Below, one piece after another: positions 16,601 to 24,397 of a DNA stretch of 64,000 nt; position 1 is the stretch's first letter; each line of letters begins with the position of its first letter. The position numbers were made by a program, and so were the translations under genes. The notes beneath the pieces were generated by a model that made no database searches, was not told the origin of the DNA, and worked only from the letters and a program-made list of their open reading frames with translations. The stretch is from Rubricoccus marinus (GTDB lineage Bacteria > Bacteroidota > Rhodothermia > Rhodothermales > Rubricoccaceae): positions 942,515 through 1,006,514 of the forward strand of contig NZ_MQWB01000001.1 of assembly GCF_002257665.1 (NCBI RefSeq), written 5' to 3'.

Positions 16601-18007
16601 CGGCGCGGCAGGAAGCCCATCGCGGTTTCGAAGGTCGGCGGTCCCCGGCTCCCCGGGGTTCCCAGGGTTCGTCTGCCACGCGTACCGGACCGTGCGCGGG
16701 TCCAGTACGAGCGAACTGGACACGACAACCCGGTCACCCGCGATCACCGCGTCGGCCCACTCGTAGCGCCCATCGGGGCCCGCAAGGGTGAAACCGTTTA
16801 AGACCCCGTCAGCGACGACGAGCCCAGCTCCGACCTCCTTAAACGACACGACGACGGCGCCACCGCCGCCGAGTTGAGCCGAAATGGCTCTCGGACCGCT
16901 CGCCTGAAGGCTTTCTCCATACGCAATGTTCCGGAGCACGAGGGCTAAGCGTTCCCCAACGGGCCTCTTGTTGGTGGGGTGGATGTTCACTCGTCCATCA
17001 GCGTCGGGATACCCGGTATCGTACGTCACCACTTGGCCGGTGTGGGGGAGGACCAGAGCCCGGTCCTGCTGTGCCCGGATTGTCGCAAGAGGCGTGTCCC
17101 CTGGAGGGCGAGCGTTGGTGACCGAGGTGAACGGCTCTCCGATGTTCGGGAGCTGGACCCAGGCAAATGGCATGTTCTCCTGCCCAAAATCGGCCCGCCA
17201 CCCTTCAACCATCGAGATTAGTAGGTCACCGTAGTAGTTGGGTGTCATTCCCCGGAGGGAGTTGGACTCGCCCTGGTACCACGCCACACCCTTGATAGGG
17301 AGGGGCAGGAGTGGGTGCACCATCTTGTTCCAAGCGCCCGCATGCTCGCGCCTTGTCGGCACGCCGCGTCCCGCGATCATGCCCAGAGACATCCACTCCT
17401 CGATTTGCCCTCCTCCGAACGCCGCGTAGATGATCCCGATCGGGACGTTCAATTCAGCTCGTAGGTCTTTTGCTGCGTAGTACGCCACCGCCGAGAAGTT
17501 GCCCGTGTCGGTTGGATTCGTCGCACCAGTCCATCCAGAGCCCGATGCCAACTGGTCCGATGGAGTCGGCGAGAACGACTTCGGCACGTAGAACTGGCGG
17601 AGCATCGGGTCGTTGGCCCGTTGCGCCTCTGCGGCTCCGCCGTCGGATTCGATCACGCGCCACTCCATGTTCGACTGACCAGCGGCGAACCACACGTCAC
17701 CTACGTACACATTGCTCAGCGTCCTGATGGTGCCCGCTGAAGAAATGGTCATTGTGAGAGGGCCACCGGCCGGCTGCGCAGGCAGTTCCGCCCGCCATTG
17801 GCCCGCTCCGTCTGCAACAGTAGTCCCCAAGACCCCCCCGAGATCGACGGAGACCTGGGCGCTCGGCCCTGCGGTGCCCCAGATCACTACCGTCGTGTCA
17901 CGCTGAAGGACGGCGCCGTCCGTGAAGTACGGAAAGAGCTGTAGCTGTGCGGACGCCTCTGGTGCGAGGAGCAATAGCACAGTGAGGACACGTAGGAGGT
18001 GACCCAT
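13676..18007 (-). CDS. secreted sialate O-acetylesterase / beta-helix / T9SS-tail protein
   Basis: This 1443-residue protein is mosaic. After a signal peptide (about 1-21) comes a SASA (DUF303) esterase domain to about residue 480, with the nucleophile motif F-A-A-G-Q-S-N-M-E-W, W-Y-Q-G-E-S-N and the I-H-P-T-N-K histidine region. A right-handed beta-helix part (about 510-1000) with many N-x-I/V turns follows, then a beta-rich region with Gly/Pro loops, and a final T9SS type A sorting domain (N-P-T-R-G ... A-P-G-L-Y-I-V-R-L). It should be exported and used on acetylated glycans. The 5' half (16380-18000) is lower in G+C and lacks the iterated word, unlike the 3' half, which suggests a captured esterase domain. 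The ATG at 18007 opens the signal peptide. Confidence 0.85.
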   Translation of the reverse strand: MGHLLRVLTVLLLLAPEASAQLQLFPYFTDGAVLQRDTTVVIWGTAGPSAQVSVDLGGVLGTTVADGAGQWRAELPAQPAGGPLTMTISSAGTIRTLSNVYVGDVWFAAGQSNMEWRVIESDGGAAEAQRANDPMLRQFYVPKSFSPTPSDQLASGSGWTGATNPTDTGNFSAVAYYAAKDLRAELNVPIGIIYAAFGGGQIEEWMSLGMIAGRGVPTRREHAGAWNKMVHPLLPLPIKGVAWYQGESNSLRGMTPNYYGDLLISMVEGWRADFGQENMPFAWVQLPNIGEPFTSVTNARPPGDTPLATIRAQQDRALVLPHTGQVVTYDTGYPDADGRVNIHPTNKRPVGERLALVLRNIAYGESLQASGPRAISAQLGGGGAVVVSFKEVGAGLVVADGVLNGFTLAGPDGRYEWADAVIAGDRVVVSSSLVLDPRTVRYAWQTNPGNPGEPGTADLRNRDGLPAAPFEVDAATETDRRLAGAYSVYGAGADYTTLSDAVSDLNAYGVRGSVRLELQAGTHAERVRIGVVAGASATNRITLTAASGAAVTLAPEASAAGEDYVVRLSSAEYVTLSGLMLAPAGTAFENAVVLDGSLTGVSIENNTLVADGTGSGRVAIGSAPSLRATDLSIRGNTISGYSTAIHLEGDGAAIPQGVELVGNSVTNGAVGVRLWRLGAPDIRSNDITVRDSGFVASTLLGETRFESNVVSAGLAGVFITGSDGAPGARPLAANNMVLTQAGGSSAMRFVQSDNWQIWHNTLSAGGGVAATALGLDGGEGLSVFNNILSSRGTGTAMHVTAAPLTGFESDFNALSSNGATIGRVDLTDYTTLEAFVDALDTFNAATVSDANTRRASAVFADTVAVNLRIVGESVGDPLLSVPQLPTVLTDIDGDARGATTYAGADDAGVPFFNRVVLHGPAGWRMLSLPYPDLGLGGDDPAAGGGPGGAVTPGLLQPIYTAGYPGADIDEDGSGGYTNVFVRDETETSGVPNAEYSAPTSNFLAPGQGFWYYMFQDEDPFTNGEQGTFPKVLPASGTPLTSDYTFPVTFTRDSPIPGANLLGNPYDQGLNWDAPGWTRSRVITTAYVYDPYLGEFGDYRQWTVGVGGTMKDGVIPVGQGFFTYSTGNPAQLTAPASARTGFWNPAYVLDAPRPSGAESASKNGVAPEALPHVRFNMTGQIAGREHTAFAAIAIAEDAELGFDIRDAYALEPASGGNALRLAAALPGAEAGSPGLSVSTVPGAAEVALLAEAFASGAPTGATTRLAWEPTGLDGWIATLRDRVTGESYSLSESGEIALVLDGSSSLMPIAAGAEAASKSANSGGLPAAQFLRLATPGGERFVVSLSRVNTAGEASGERVLTLGAPMPNPTRGALRVPFSLDAAQEATVAVYDALGRRVAVLADGPLAAGAHDLTLETSSLAPGLYIVRLSATDTVLTRRFTVIR

Positions 18008-18331
18008 GAGGAAAGGATTGGGGAGGGGAAGGGTATCTCTCGCAACCGCAGGTTGCCCGTCTTGTCGCGCGCGCGGTAGAATGGCCTGCACAGCCGCGTC
18101 CTACTACGTGAATCGCTTCAATAGGTGTCTACACGGTTGGGTCCGCGTGACATGGATGGGCAGTATAGGGCGCCGGTGCCATATACCTGCACTTCCGCCT
18201 CTGGCTTCAGACAAACTCCTAGTACGTTCCTGCCGCCTTGAGATGTCGCGTTTATGCCACCGTATACGCGACTCCTAATTGGGCTGCATCTATGCCGTGC
18301 CCCACGTCGGCAGGAGGGCAGCAGACCACAT
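18008..18331. other. gene-free spacer upstream of the esterase gene
   Basis: These 324 bp are clearly lower in G+C than the surroundings. They contain -10-like words on the minus strand (TATACT near 18166, TATATG near 18182) that could serve the esterase gene, but no matching -35 can be set with confidence. One degenerate copy of the iterated word is present near 18200. I see no gene here. Confidence 0.5.
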
Positions 18332-18363
18332 AAAAAAAGGCCCCTTCCGAAATGGAAGGGGCC
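18332..18363 (-). terminator. intrinsic terminator of tRNA-Gly
   Basis: On the minus strand GGCCCCTTCC - ATTTC - GGAAGGGGCC forms a perfect 10-bp stem followed by seven T residues. It begins 6 bp after the CCA end of the tRNA, a textbook rho-independent terminator. It contains no iterated word. Confidence 0.95.
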
Positions 18364-18368
18364 TTCTA

Positions 18369-18444
18369 TGGAGCGGGAAACCGGACTCGAACCGGCGACC
18401 TTCTGCATGGCAAGCAGATGCTCTACCAACTGAGCTATTCCCGC
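18369..18444 (-). tRNA. tRNA-Gly (anticodon GCC)
   Basis: Read on the minus strand, the acceptor stem GCGGGAA pairs with TTCCCGC, the D arm is GCTC-AGTTGGTA-GAGC, the anticodon loop TTGCCAT carries GCC, and the T arm holds GTTCGAGTC. The discriminator T and the CCA end are encoded. The ends and D arm agree with known bacterial tRNA-Gly(GCC). A strong promoter lies 12 bp upstream and a terminator 6 bp downstream, so it is a single-gene unit. Confidence 0.97.
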
Positions 18445-18455
18445 CTGGGGTGCCC

Positions 18456-18485
18456 ATGATACGGCAAGCCGCTTGCAAGGGTCAA
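18456..18485 (-). promoter_or_regulatory. sigma-70-type promoter of tRNA-Gly
   Basis: On the minus strand TTGACC (18485-18480), an 18-bp spacer and TATCAT (18461-18456) form a near-consensus housekeeping promoter, with the tRNA 5' end 11 bp past the -10 box. The spacer contains the small inverted repeat GCAAGCGGCTTGC. It is the clearest promoter in the window. Confidence 0.75.
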
Positions 18486-18933
18486 CGCCCCCGACCCCTC
18501 TGGCGTCGCCCTCCCGCGAGTCTTCATCGGATGACGGTGAGGACCTTGCTCACAACGGCCTCTGGCGTCAATGCGTAGGCACAGCAAAACCAATGGGAGA
18601 GCCACATGCCTCTGGTTTGACAGCGTCTCAGGATAGGAGGCAAAGACAGCCGCACACGGACCCGAGCGAGAGCGATGTCTAGACAGACGCCACAGGCCTC
18701 TGGCGCGAACCACCGGACATTCGCGCTAGCAGCTCAGGGAGAGGGAGTGCGGAAACAGGAAGGTCGGCTGCTGAGGGATGGATGTGCCATCGACCCGCAA
18801 GGGGTAGCGAGAAAGGCGTGTGTCACCATTGCGTAGAAGTCACGACGCCCCTGGCCGCGCGCAGTGCGGTCGGCGCAACCGAGCCGGCAACGCACGACCC
18901 GGTAGCTTGCCCGTCGCCAACGTACCTGAGTAG
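18486..18933. other. gene-free spacer between tRNA-Gly and the NUDIX gene
   Basis: These 448 bp hold several copies of the iterated word (near 18499, 18558 and 18694, plus a degenerate one near 18608), but no open frame with any family look or a good start. I see no RNA structure that stands out. Confidence 0.5.
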
Positions 18934-19491
18934 ATGTCCGACCCCAAGCCACAGCCCTGGACCCTTCTCGCCTCGCGCGAGCTCTTGCACCGGCCGCCGT
19001 GGCTCACGCTTCGGGAGGACCGCGTTCAACTCCCGACCGGGACCGTGCTGGAAGCCTTCTACACTTTGGAGTACCAGGACTGGGCCTGCGTCGTCCCAAT
19101 CTTGGCCTCTGGCGAGGTCGTGATGGTGGAGCAGTGGCGGCACGCGATTGGGCGGGTGAGCCTGGAATTTCCAGCCGGGGCTGTGGACGACGGCGAGACG
19201 CCAGAGGCCGCGGCCCAGCGCGAGATGATGGAAGAAGTAGGAGTGTCGGCTCGGCACCTTGAGCCTCTGGCGCGGTTGGCGACAGAGCCCTCGCGCCACA
19301 CGAACTGGGCGCACGTCTACCTCGCGCGCGAGGCGAGCATCGTGGGAGACGCAACGCCAGAGGCCAGCGAGGACCTCGTCCGCCGGGCGTTTCCTGCGTC
19401 CGATCTCGCGGGACTCGTGACTCGCGGCAAAATCGTGCATGGCGTCCACGCAGCTGCTGCGTTGCTCGCGGCGGGCCGGCTCGCGTCTTGA
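18934..19491 (+). CDS. NUDIX hydrolase (ADP-ribose pyrophosphatase-like)
   Basis: The 185-residue protein has the full NUDIX box G-A-V-D-D-G-E-T-P-E-A-A-A-Q-R-E-M-M-E-E followed by V-G at about residues 84-107. The preceding E-Q-W-R-H-A-I-G and L-E-F-P-A-G strands match the ADP-ribose/ADP-sugar pyrophosphatase group. It should cleave a nucleoside diphosphate linked to another moiety, using Mg2+. Even within the box, the P-E-A-A bases hold a copy of the iterated word, which fits there without breaking the motif. It is followed 68 bp later by the rhomboid gene. Confidence 0.9.
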   Translation: MSDPKPQPWTLLASRELLHRPPWLTLREDRVQLPTGTVLEAFYTLEYQDWACVVPILASGEVVMVEQWRHAIGRVSLEFPAGAVDDGETPEAAAQREMMEEVGVSARHLEPLARLATEPSRHTNWAHVYLAREASIVGDATPEASEDLVRRAFPASDLAGLVTRGKIVHGVHAAAALLAAGRLAS

Positions 19492-19559
19492 GGCCAGAGG
19501 TCCGCACTACCTTCGCGCTCGCCGCAGCCTCTGGCGGCCCCTTCCACCTTTGACGCTTC

Positions 19560-20333
19560 ATGCTGTTTCCCCTCTCCGACGACGATCGTCGACTCTCAGG
19601 CCCCGCGCTTGTGACGTGGTTCTTGATCCTGGCGAACGTTGGGTTCTTCTTCGTGCAGGCCGCGGACGCGGAGTTCACGTACGCCTGGAGCACGGTCCCG
19701 TACGAGATCACGAGCGGCCAAGACATCGCGAACGAGGTCCCCGTAGGAGCGGCCACCATGAGTGAGATCCCGCAGCGACCTGGCCCCGGCCCGGCGCCGA
19801 TGATCTACCTCACGCTGATCACGTCCATGTTCATGCACGGTGGACTGATGCACATCGGAGGCAACATGCTGTACCTCTGGATCTTTGGGGACAACGTGGA
19901 GCATCGGTTCGGCCACGCGCCTTTCTTGGTGTTCTACTTGGTGAGCGGGCTGGCGGCGTCCTTTGCCCAGATCGCCCTGGATCCAGACGGCCTGATCCCG
20001 AGCCTCGGGGCCTCTGGCGCGATCTCCGGCGTGCTCGGCGCCTATCTCGTGCTGTTTCCGCGGAACAAGGTCAACGCCATCTTTTTCTTCCGCGTGGTGA
20101 GCGTGCCCGCTTTCCTGGTGCTTGGGGTGTACATCGTGTTCCAGTTCGTGGACGGTTGGGGAGCCATCTTCTCGACCGAGCAGATGGGAGGCGTGGCGTA
20201 TGGCGCGCACATTGGCGGCTTCGTGGCGGGAGCGCTTGCCGCGCTGGTCTACCGCTTGATCGGGAAAAAGGAGCAACAGAGCCCGCTTTCGCCCGCAATG
20301 CGTCGTGATCCACAGAACCGCCCCATGTGGTAG
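19560..20333 (+). CDS. rhomboid family intramembrane serine protease
   Basis: The 257-residue protein has six to seven hydrophobic spans. The rhomboid marks are H-G-G-L-M-H-I-G-G-N-M-L-Y-L-W in helix 2 (the H-x-x-x-N element), the nucleophile in G-A-S-G-A-I-S-G near residue 150, and the partner His in A-H-I-G-G-F-V-A-G in the last helix. It cleaves transmembrane segments of client proteins; the client is unknown. The loop between helices 1 and 2 is longer than usual. Its tail is polar and ends 26 bp before an 18-bp palindrome. Confidence 0.92.
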   Translation: MLFPLSDDDRRLSGPALVTWFLILANVGFFFVQAADAEFTYAWSTVPYEITSGQDIANEVPVGAATMSEIPQRPGPGPAPMIYLTLITSMFMHGGLMHIGGNMLYLWIFGDNVEHRFGHAPFLVFYLVSGLAASFAQIALDPDGLIPSLGASGAISGVLGAYLVLFPRNKVNAIFFFRVVSVPAFLVLGVYIVFQFVDGWGAIFSTEQMGGVAYGAHIGGFVAGALAALVYRLIGKKEQQSPLSPAMRRDPQNRPMW

Positions 20334-20359
20334 GGCTCTTAGACGGGGGCGCGGCCCGG

Positions 20360-20377
20360 GCCTCTGGCGCCAGAGGC
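20360..20377. repeat. 18-bp palindrome after the rhomboid gene
   Basis: GCCTCTGGCGCCAGAGGC, extended to a 22-bp perfect palindrome by GG and CC, lies 26 bp past the rhomboid stop codon and may form its 3' hairpin. No T-run follows. Confidence 0.9.
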
Positions 20378-20462
20378 CCCGTTCCCGGCACGCCCCTTGA
20401 ATGGGATCCGTTTGTATCCCACCGCCGTTTGGGCGATATTGACGATGACTCTTGACACCGCC

Positions 20463-20852
20463 ATGACGTCTCTCCTCCGCACGCTCGCCTGCGCGCTCCT
20501 TCTCGGAGCCGCCGTGGCCCCTGCTTCTGCAGGCGCTGTGGTCGATCGTGCCGAGTTGGAACTGACGCTCATCGACGAGACGCCGAAGCCGTTCCGCCTC
20601 TCGACCGCACGACCGAACCCGTTCACGTCGTCCACGCGTCTTGAGCTATCGGTCGACGCCACGACGTCGATCCGCGTCGCGGTCTTTGACGCCCTCGGTC
20701 GTGAAGTGGTCAAGTTGCAGGAAGGCACGCTTCAGCCCGGCACGTACAGCCTTCGCTTGGACGCGAGCAACCTCCCGCCAGGTCTCTACCTCGTGCGCGC
20801 CACTGACGGCCGGGGCACGACGGTGACCCGCTCGGTCGCGCTCTCGCGCTAG
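20463..20852 (+). CDS. small secreted protein consisting mainly of a T9SS sorting domain
   Basis: The 129-residue protein has a signal peptide (about 1-27, ending A-P-A-S-A) and then almost nothing but a T9SS type A C-terminal domain: A-R-P-N-P-F-T-S-S-T-R, V-A-V-F-D-A-L-G-R-E-V and P-P-G-L-Y-L-V-R-A. Such a domain usually follows a large cargo, which is missing here. It may be a remnant, or a small protein routed to the surface for its own sake. An in-frame ATG at 20397 exists upstream but would bury the signal peptide, so 20463 is chosen. The gene has no iterated word inside and ends at a good terminator. Confidence 0.78.
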   Translation: MTSLLRTLACALLLGAAVAPASAGAVVDRAELELTLIDETPKPFRLSTARPNPFTSSTRLELSVDATTSIRVAVFDALGREVVKLQEGTLQPGTYSLRLDASNLPPGLYLVRATDGRGTTVTRSVALSR

Positions 20853-20873
20853 CCGCTGGCTCTACTGCTTTCG

Positions 20874-20902
20874 CCCCGCCTCTCGCCAGAGGCGGGGTTT
20901 TT
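20874..20902 (+). terminator. intrinsic terminator built on the iterated word
   Basis: CCCCGCCTCT - CGCC - AGAGGCGGGG has a 10-bp stem and a 4-base loop, followed by five T residues. The right arm carries a reverse copy of the iterated word, GCCAGAGGC. It lies 21 bp after the small T9SS-tail gene. Uptake-sequence terminators in Haemophilus and Neisseria have the same build. Confidence 0.9.
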
Positions 20903-21080
20903 AATGGGCTACGCTAGCGGTCTCGGCGGACCTGCTGTGAGCGTCCGCTACGCCTAGGCGCGGTCCTGGCCTTGAGTGAGAACGCTAGAGATTTGGCAAA
21001 GCGGCCTCTGGCGCAAATGCAAACCGCCCCGCCAGCCGAAGCCAGCGGGGCGGGAGTCGTCTAGAATCTGGCGCCAGAGG

Positions 21081-23696
21081 CTACTCGTCGGACGCCTCTG
21101 GTGTCTCCGGCGTCGCCTCCTCCGGTGACGCGTCGGACGCGTCATCGCCAGAGGCCTCGGCCTCTTTCTTCTTACGCGGCTTGCGCGTCTTGAAGGTGAG
21201 CTCCTCGGCGCCCTTCTTATAGTCGACGGTGATCTTGGCGCCTTCCTCCAGATCCTTCGTGAGGATGGCTTCCGCCATCGGGTCCTCGACGTACTTCTGG
21301 ATGGCCCGGCGCAACGGACGTGCGCCGTACTGCGGGTCGTAGCCCTTGTCGACCAAGAACTCCTTGGCTGATGGCGTCACCTCGATCGCGATGCCCAGGT
21401 CCTCGACGCGGCCGAACAGGTCGCCCTGCATCACGTCGATGATCTTGAACACGTGCTCCTTCTCCAGTGGGTGGAACACGATGACGTCGTCTACGCGGTT
21501 GAGGAACTCGGGGTTGAAAACCCGCTTCAGCGCGTCCTCCACCGTCGACTTCATCTTGGAGTAGTCGAACGTGGAGCCGGACTCCAGCGCGAAGCCGATG
21601 CCCTTACCGAGGTTCTTGATATCCCGCGCCCCGATGTTCGAGGTCATGATGATGATCGTGTTCCGGAAGTCCACGCGGCGGCCGAGGCCGTCGGTCAGGA
21701 TTCCGTCGTCGAGCACCTGAAGCAGGATGTTGAACACGTCCGGGTGCGCCTTCTCGATCTCATCGAGCAGGACGACCGAGTACGGCTTGCGGCGGACCTT
21801 CTCGGTCAGCTGCCCGCCCTCCTCGTAGCCGACGTAGCCGGGAGGCGCACCCACGAGGCGGGACACAGAGAACTTCTCCATGTACTCCGACATGTCGATG
21901 CGGATCAGCGCGTCTTGGCTGTCGAAGAGGTACTCCGTGAGCCGCTTGGCGAGCTCCGTCTTGCCCACGCCCGTCGGGCCGAGGAAGATGAACGAGCCGA
22001 TGGGCCGCTTGGGATCCTTGAGGCCGGCGCGTGTGCGACGGATCGCCCGGGCCAGCTTCTGGATGGGCTCCTCCTGGCCGATGACGGTCCCCTGAAGCGC
22101 CGTTTCCATGCCGAGAAGCTTGGTACCCTCGGTGGTCTGGACGCGGTCCACGGGAACGCCGGTCATCATGGCCACGACGGCCGCGATGTCGGACTCCGTG
22201 ACGGGGTACGTCTCGTCCTCCGCCTGGCGCTGCCACTCCTCCTTGACGTTCTCGAGCTCCTCCTGGAGCTTTTTCTCCTTGTCGCGGAGCTGAGCGGCTT
22301 CCTCGAACTTCTGGCTTTTGACGACCTGGTTCTTCTCCTCACGGACCGCCTCAATGGAGTCCTCGAGCTCGACAACCTCTGGCGGAACCTTGATGTTGGC
22401 GAGATGGACGCGCGCACCGGCCTCGTCCATCACGTCGATGGCTTTGTCGGGGAGGTGCCGGTCGGTGATGTACCGCTCGGAGAGCTTGACCGTGAGCTCG
22501 ATGGCGCCCTCGTCGTAGGTGACGTTGTGGTGCTCCTCGTACTTGGGCTGGATCTGCGTGAGGATCTCGACGGCCTCCTCTGGCGTGGCGGGGTCGACGA
22601 GGATCTTCTGGAAGCGGCGGTCGAGCGCGCCATCCTTCTCGATGAACTGGCGGTACTCGTCCAGCGTGGTCGCGCCGATGCACTGGATCTCGCCTCTGGC
22701 GAGAGCCGGCTTGAACATGTTGGAAGCGTCCAGCGAGCCGCTGGCGCCACCGGCGCCGACGAGCGTGTGGAGTTCGTCGATGAACAGGATGACGTCCTGG
22801 TTCTTCTCCAACTCGTTCATGACCGCCTTCATCCGCTCCTCAAACTGGCCGCGGTACTTCGTCCCGGCCACGAGCGCGGCGAGGTCGAGCGTCACGATGC
22901 GCTTGTCGTAGAGGATGCGGCTCACCTTCCGCTGCGTGATGCGCAGCGCGAGGCCCTCGGCGATGGCGGTTTTGCCGACGCCGGGCTCGCCGATGAGGAC
23001 GGGGTTGTTCTTCTTGCGACGCGAGAGGACCTGAGCAACGCGCTCAATCTCGCGCTCGCGTCCGACGATGGGGTCCAACTTGCCCTCCTGAGCCATCGTG
23101 GTCAGGTCGCGGCCGAAGTTGTCGAGAACGGGGGTGGTGGATTTCTCAGCCATTTGCTTGCGTTCGCCGGAGCGCGACGAGCGGCGGCGGCCTCCGCCCG
23201 ATCCGCCTCCCTCGGAGGGGTCTTCGGGTTCGGCAGGCCCACTGCGGGGCGTCGCGCGCCCGCTGAGGATGGAGTCGAGTTCGCCGCGGACGCCGTCGTA
23301 GGACACAGAGAAGGCCTGCTGGAGGATCTGAGCGGCCACGTTTTCGTCGTCGCGCAGGAGAGAGAGAAGGAGGTGCTCGGTGCCGATGACGTCGCTCTTG
23401 TAGAGCTTGGCTTCGAGGTAGGTGATCTTGAGCACCTTCTCGGCCTGCTTTGTCAGCGGGATGTTGCCGACGGTGAGCGTGCCGCCCGTGCTGCGCACGG
23501 TGTCTTCCACGGCCTGCTTGAGCTTGAACAGCTCGCAGCCGAGGTTGCGAAGGATCTTGACAGCGATGCCCTCGCCCTCGCGGATGATGCCGAGCAACAG
23601 GTGCTCAGTGCCGATGTAGTCGTGCCCCAGCCGGATCGCCTCCTCGCGGGAGTACGAGATCACGTCGCGGACGCGGTTGGAGAAGTTGCCTTCCAT
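21081..23696 (-). CDS. clpC: ClpC-type AAA+ unfoldase, ATPase subunit of Clp protease
   Basis: The 871-residue protein has the full class-I Clp plan. An N-domain with two Clp repeats (about 3-145) is followed by AAA+ module 1 with Walker A G-E-P-G-V-G-K-T, a middle domain with a UVR-like segment ([13 protein letters not shown]), and AAA+ module 2 with Walker [10 protein letters not shown] and the D2-small domain. The length and UVR motif fit ClpC rather than ClpA or ClpB. It unfolds proteins for ClpP. A 45-residue acidic and Ala/Ser/Pro-rich tail is extra to the family. Iterated words are sparse in the conserved core (a 1.2-kb gap). The gene follows the A-type carrier gene at 85 bp on the same strand. 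Confidence 0.94.
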   Translation of the reverse strand: MEGNFSNRVRDVISYSREEAIRLGHDYIGTEHLLLGIIREGEGIAVKILRNLGCELFKLKQAVEDTVRSTGGTLTVGNIPLTKQAEKVLKITYLEAKLYKSDVIGTEHLLLSLLRDDENVAAQILQQAFSVSYDGVRGELDSILSGRATPRSGPAEPEDPSEGGGSGGGRRRSSRSGERKQMAEKSTTPVLDNFGRDLTTMAQEGKLDPIVGREREIERVAQVLSRRKKNNPVLIGEPGVGKTAIAEGLALRITQRKVSRILYDKRIVTLDLAALVAGTKYRGQFEERMKAVMNELEKNQDVILFIDELHTLVGAGGASGSLDASNMFKPALARGEIQCIGATTLDEYRQFIEKDGALDRRFQKILVDPATPEEAVEILTQIQPKYEEHHNVTYDEGAIELTVKLSERYITDRHLPDKAIDVMDEAGARVHLANIKVPPEVVELEDSIEAVREEKNQVVKSQKFEEAAQLRDKEKKLQEELENVKEEWQRQAEDETYPVTESDIAAVVAMMTGVPVDRVQTTEGTKLLGMETALQGTVIGQEEPIQKLARAIRRTRAGLKDPKRPIGSFIFLGPTGVGKTELAKRLTEYLFDSQDALIRIDMSEYMEKFSVSRLVGAPPGYVGYEEGGQLTEKVRRKPYSVVLLDEIEKAHPDVFNILLQVLDDGILTDGLGRRVDFRNTIIIMTSNIGARDIKNLGKGIGFALESGSTFDYSKMKSTVEDALKRVFNPEFLNRVDDVIVFHPLEKEHVFKIIDVMQGDLFGRVEDLGIAIEVTPSAKEFLVDKGYDPQYGARPLRRAIQKYVEDPMAEAILTKDLEEGAKITVDYKKGAEELTFKTRKPRKKKEAEASGDDASDASPEEATPETPEASDE

Positions 23697-23711
23697 GGGT
23701 CGGGTGGGGTG

Positions 23712-23732
23712 CCGCTGGCGCCATGCCAGCGG
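23712..23732. repeat. stem-loop in the leader of clpC
   Basis: CCGCTGGC - GCCAT - GCCAGCGG is a perfect 8-bp stem 16 bp upstream of the clpC start, within the 85-bp gap after the iron-sulfur carrier gene. It resembles a degenerate iterated-word palindrome but could also affect clpC translation. It is not a CIRCE element. Confidence 0.4.
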
Positions 23733-23781
23733 GGATGCGTCGCCAGAGGCCGAGAACCGTCGGGCCTCTGGCGGGAAGAAA

Positions 23782-24138
23782 TCAGGCGTTGAACGAGGAC
23801 CCGCAGCCGCACGTGTCGGTGGCGTTGGGGTTCTCGAACACGAAGCCGCGGGCGTCCAGGCCGTCGTGGTAGTCAACGGTGGTGCCCATGAGGTAGAGCC
23901 CGTGGCGCTTGTCCATGAACGCGGAGACGCCGTCGGCGACTTCGAATTCGAGGTCGTGCTCGCGCTTCTTGTCGAAGCCGAGGACGTAGCTCATGCCAGA
24001 GCAGCCGCCTCCCTTGACGCCGACGCGCAGGCCGAGCGTCTCGGGGATCTGCTTGTTGGCGACGATCTTGCGCACCTCGGTTGCGGCGCGGTCGGTGAGG
24101 TGGACGGGGGCCGGGCGCTGTGCGGTCGCGGTAGCCAT
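23782..24138 (-). CDS. A-type iron-sulfur carrier (IscA/SufA/ErpA family)
   Basis: The 118-residue protein has the HesB/IscA fold with the three cluster-binding cysteines: one in V-K-G-G-G-C-S-G-M near residue 47 and two in D-T-C-G-C-G-S-S-F near the end. It holds and passes Fe-S clusters to client proteins. Which subtype it is (IscA, SufA or ErpA) cannot be told without a tree, so no symbol is given. It lies just upstream of clpC on the same strand with no terminator in between, a possible two-gene operon. Confidence 0.92.
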   Translation of the reverse strand: MATATAQRPAPVHLTDRAATEVRKIVANKQIPETLGLRVGVKGGGCSGMSYVLGFDKKREHDLEFEVADGVSAFMDKRHGLYLMGTTVDYHDGLDARGFVFENPNATDTCGCGSSFNA

Positions 24139-24397
24139 CGTGTGCGGGTGTGTGTGTGGTCTCGAATCAGGAACGGCGAACGCTGTTCCATGCGTGCGCG
24201 AGGATTTCCGGCGACGCGCCGAGTTGCGGCGCCAGGGGCCCGAACGGTCTCACGGCCGTCCCGGCGGCGCCAAGCTACGCGAGAACAACGCCTGCTGGCC
24301 TCTGGCGGAGTACGCAAGAGGGATCGGACGCAGGCGCGTGACAGCACGGGTGGCCTCTGGCGCCAGCGGCCAAACCGCACCTGTCCTGAGCCGTCGT

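Noticed and set aside
18118-18429. A minus-strand open frame of 103 codons across the tRNA-Gly unit
   Set aside because: It overlaps the tRNA and its terminator, which are well supported; no protein features are visible.
23712-23732. CIRCE heat-shock operator ahead of clpC
   Set aside because: The stem is CCGCTGGC with a 5-base loop and does not match the CIRCE arms or spacing.
21453-23792. A long plus-strand open frame of about 780 codons opposite clpC
   Set aside because: It mirrors the ClpC codons, with Leu/Val/Asp/Glu-rich filler; clpC on the other strand is certain.
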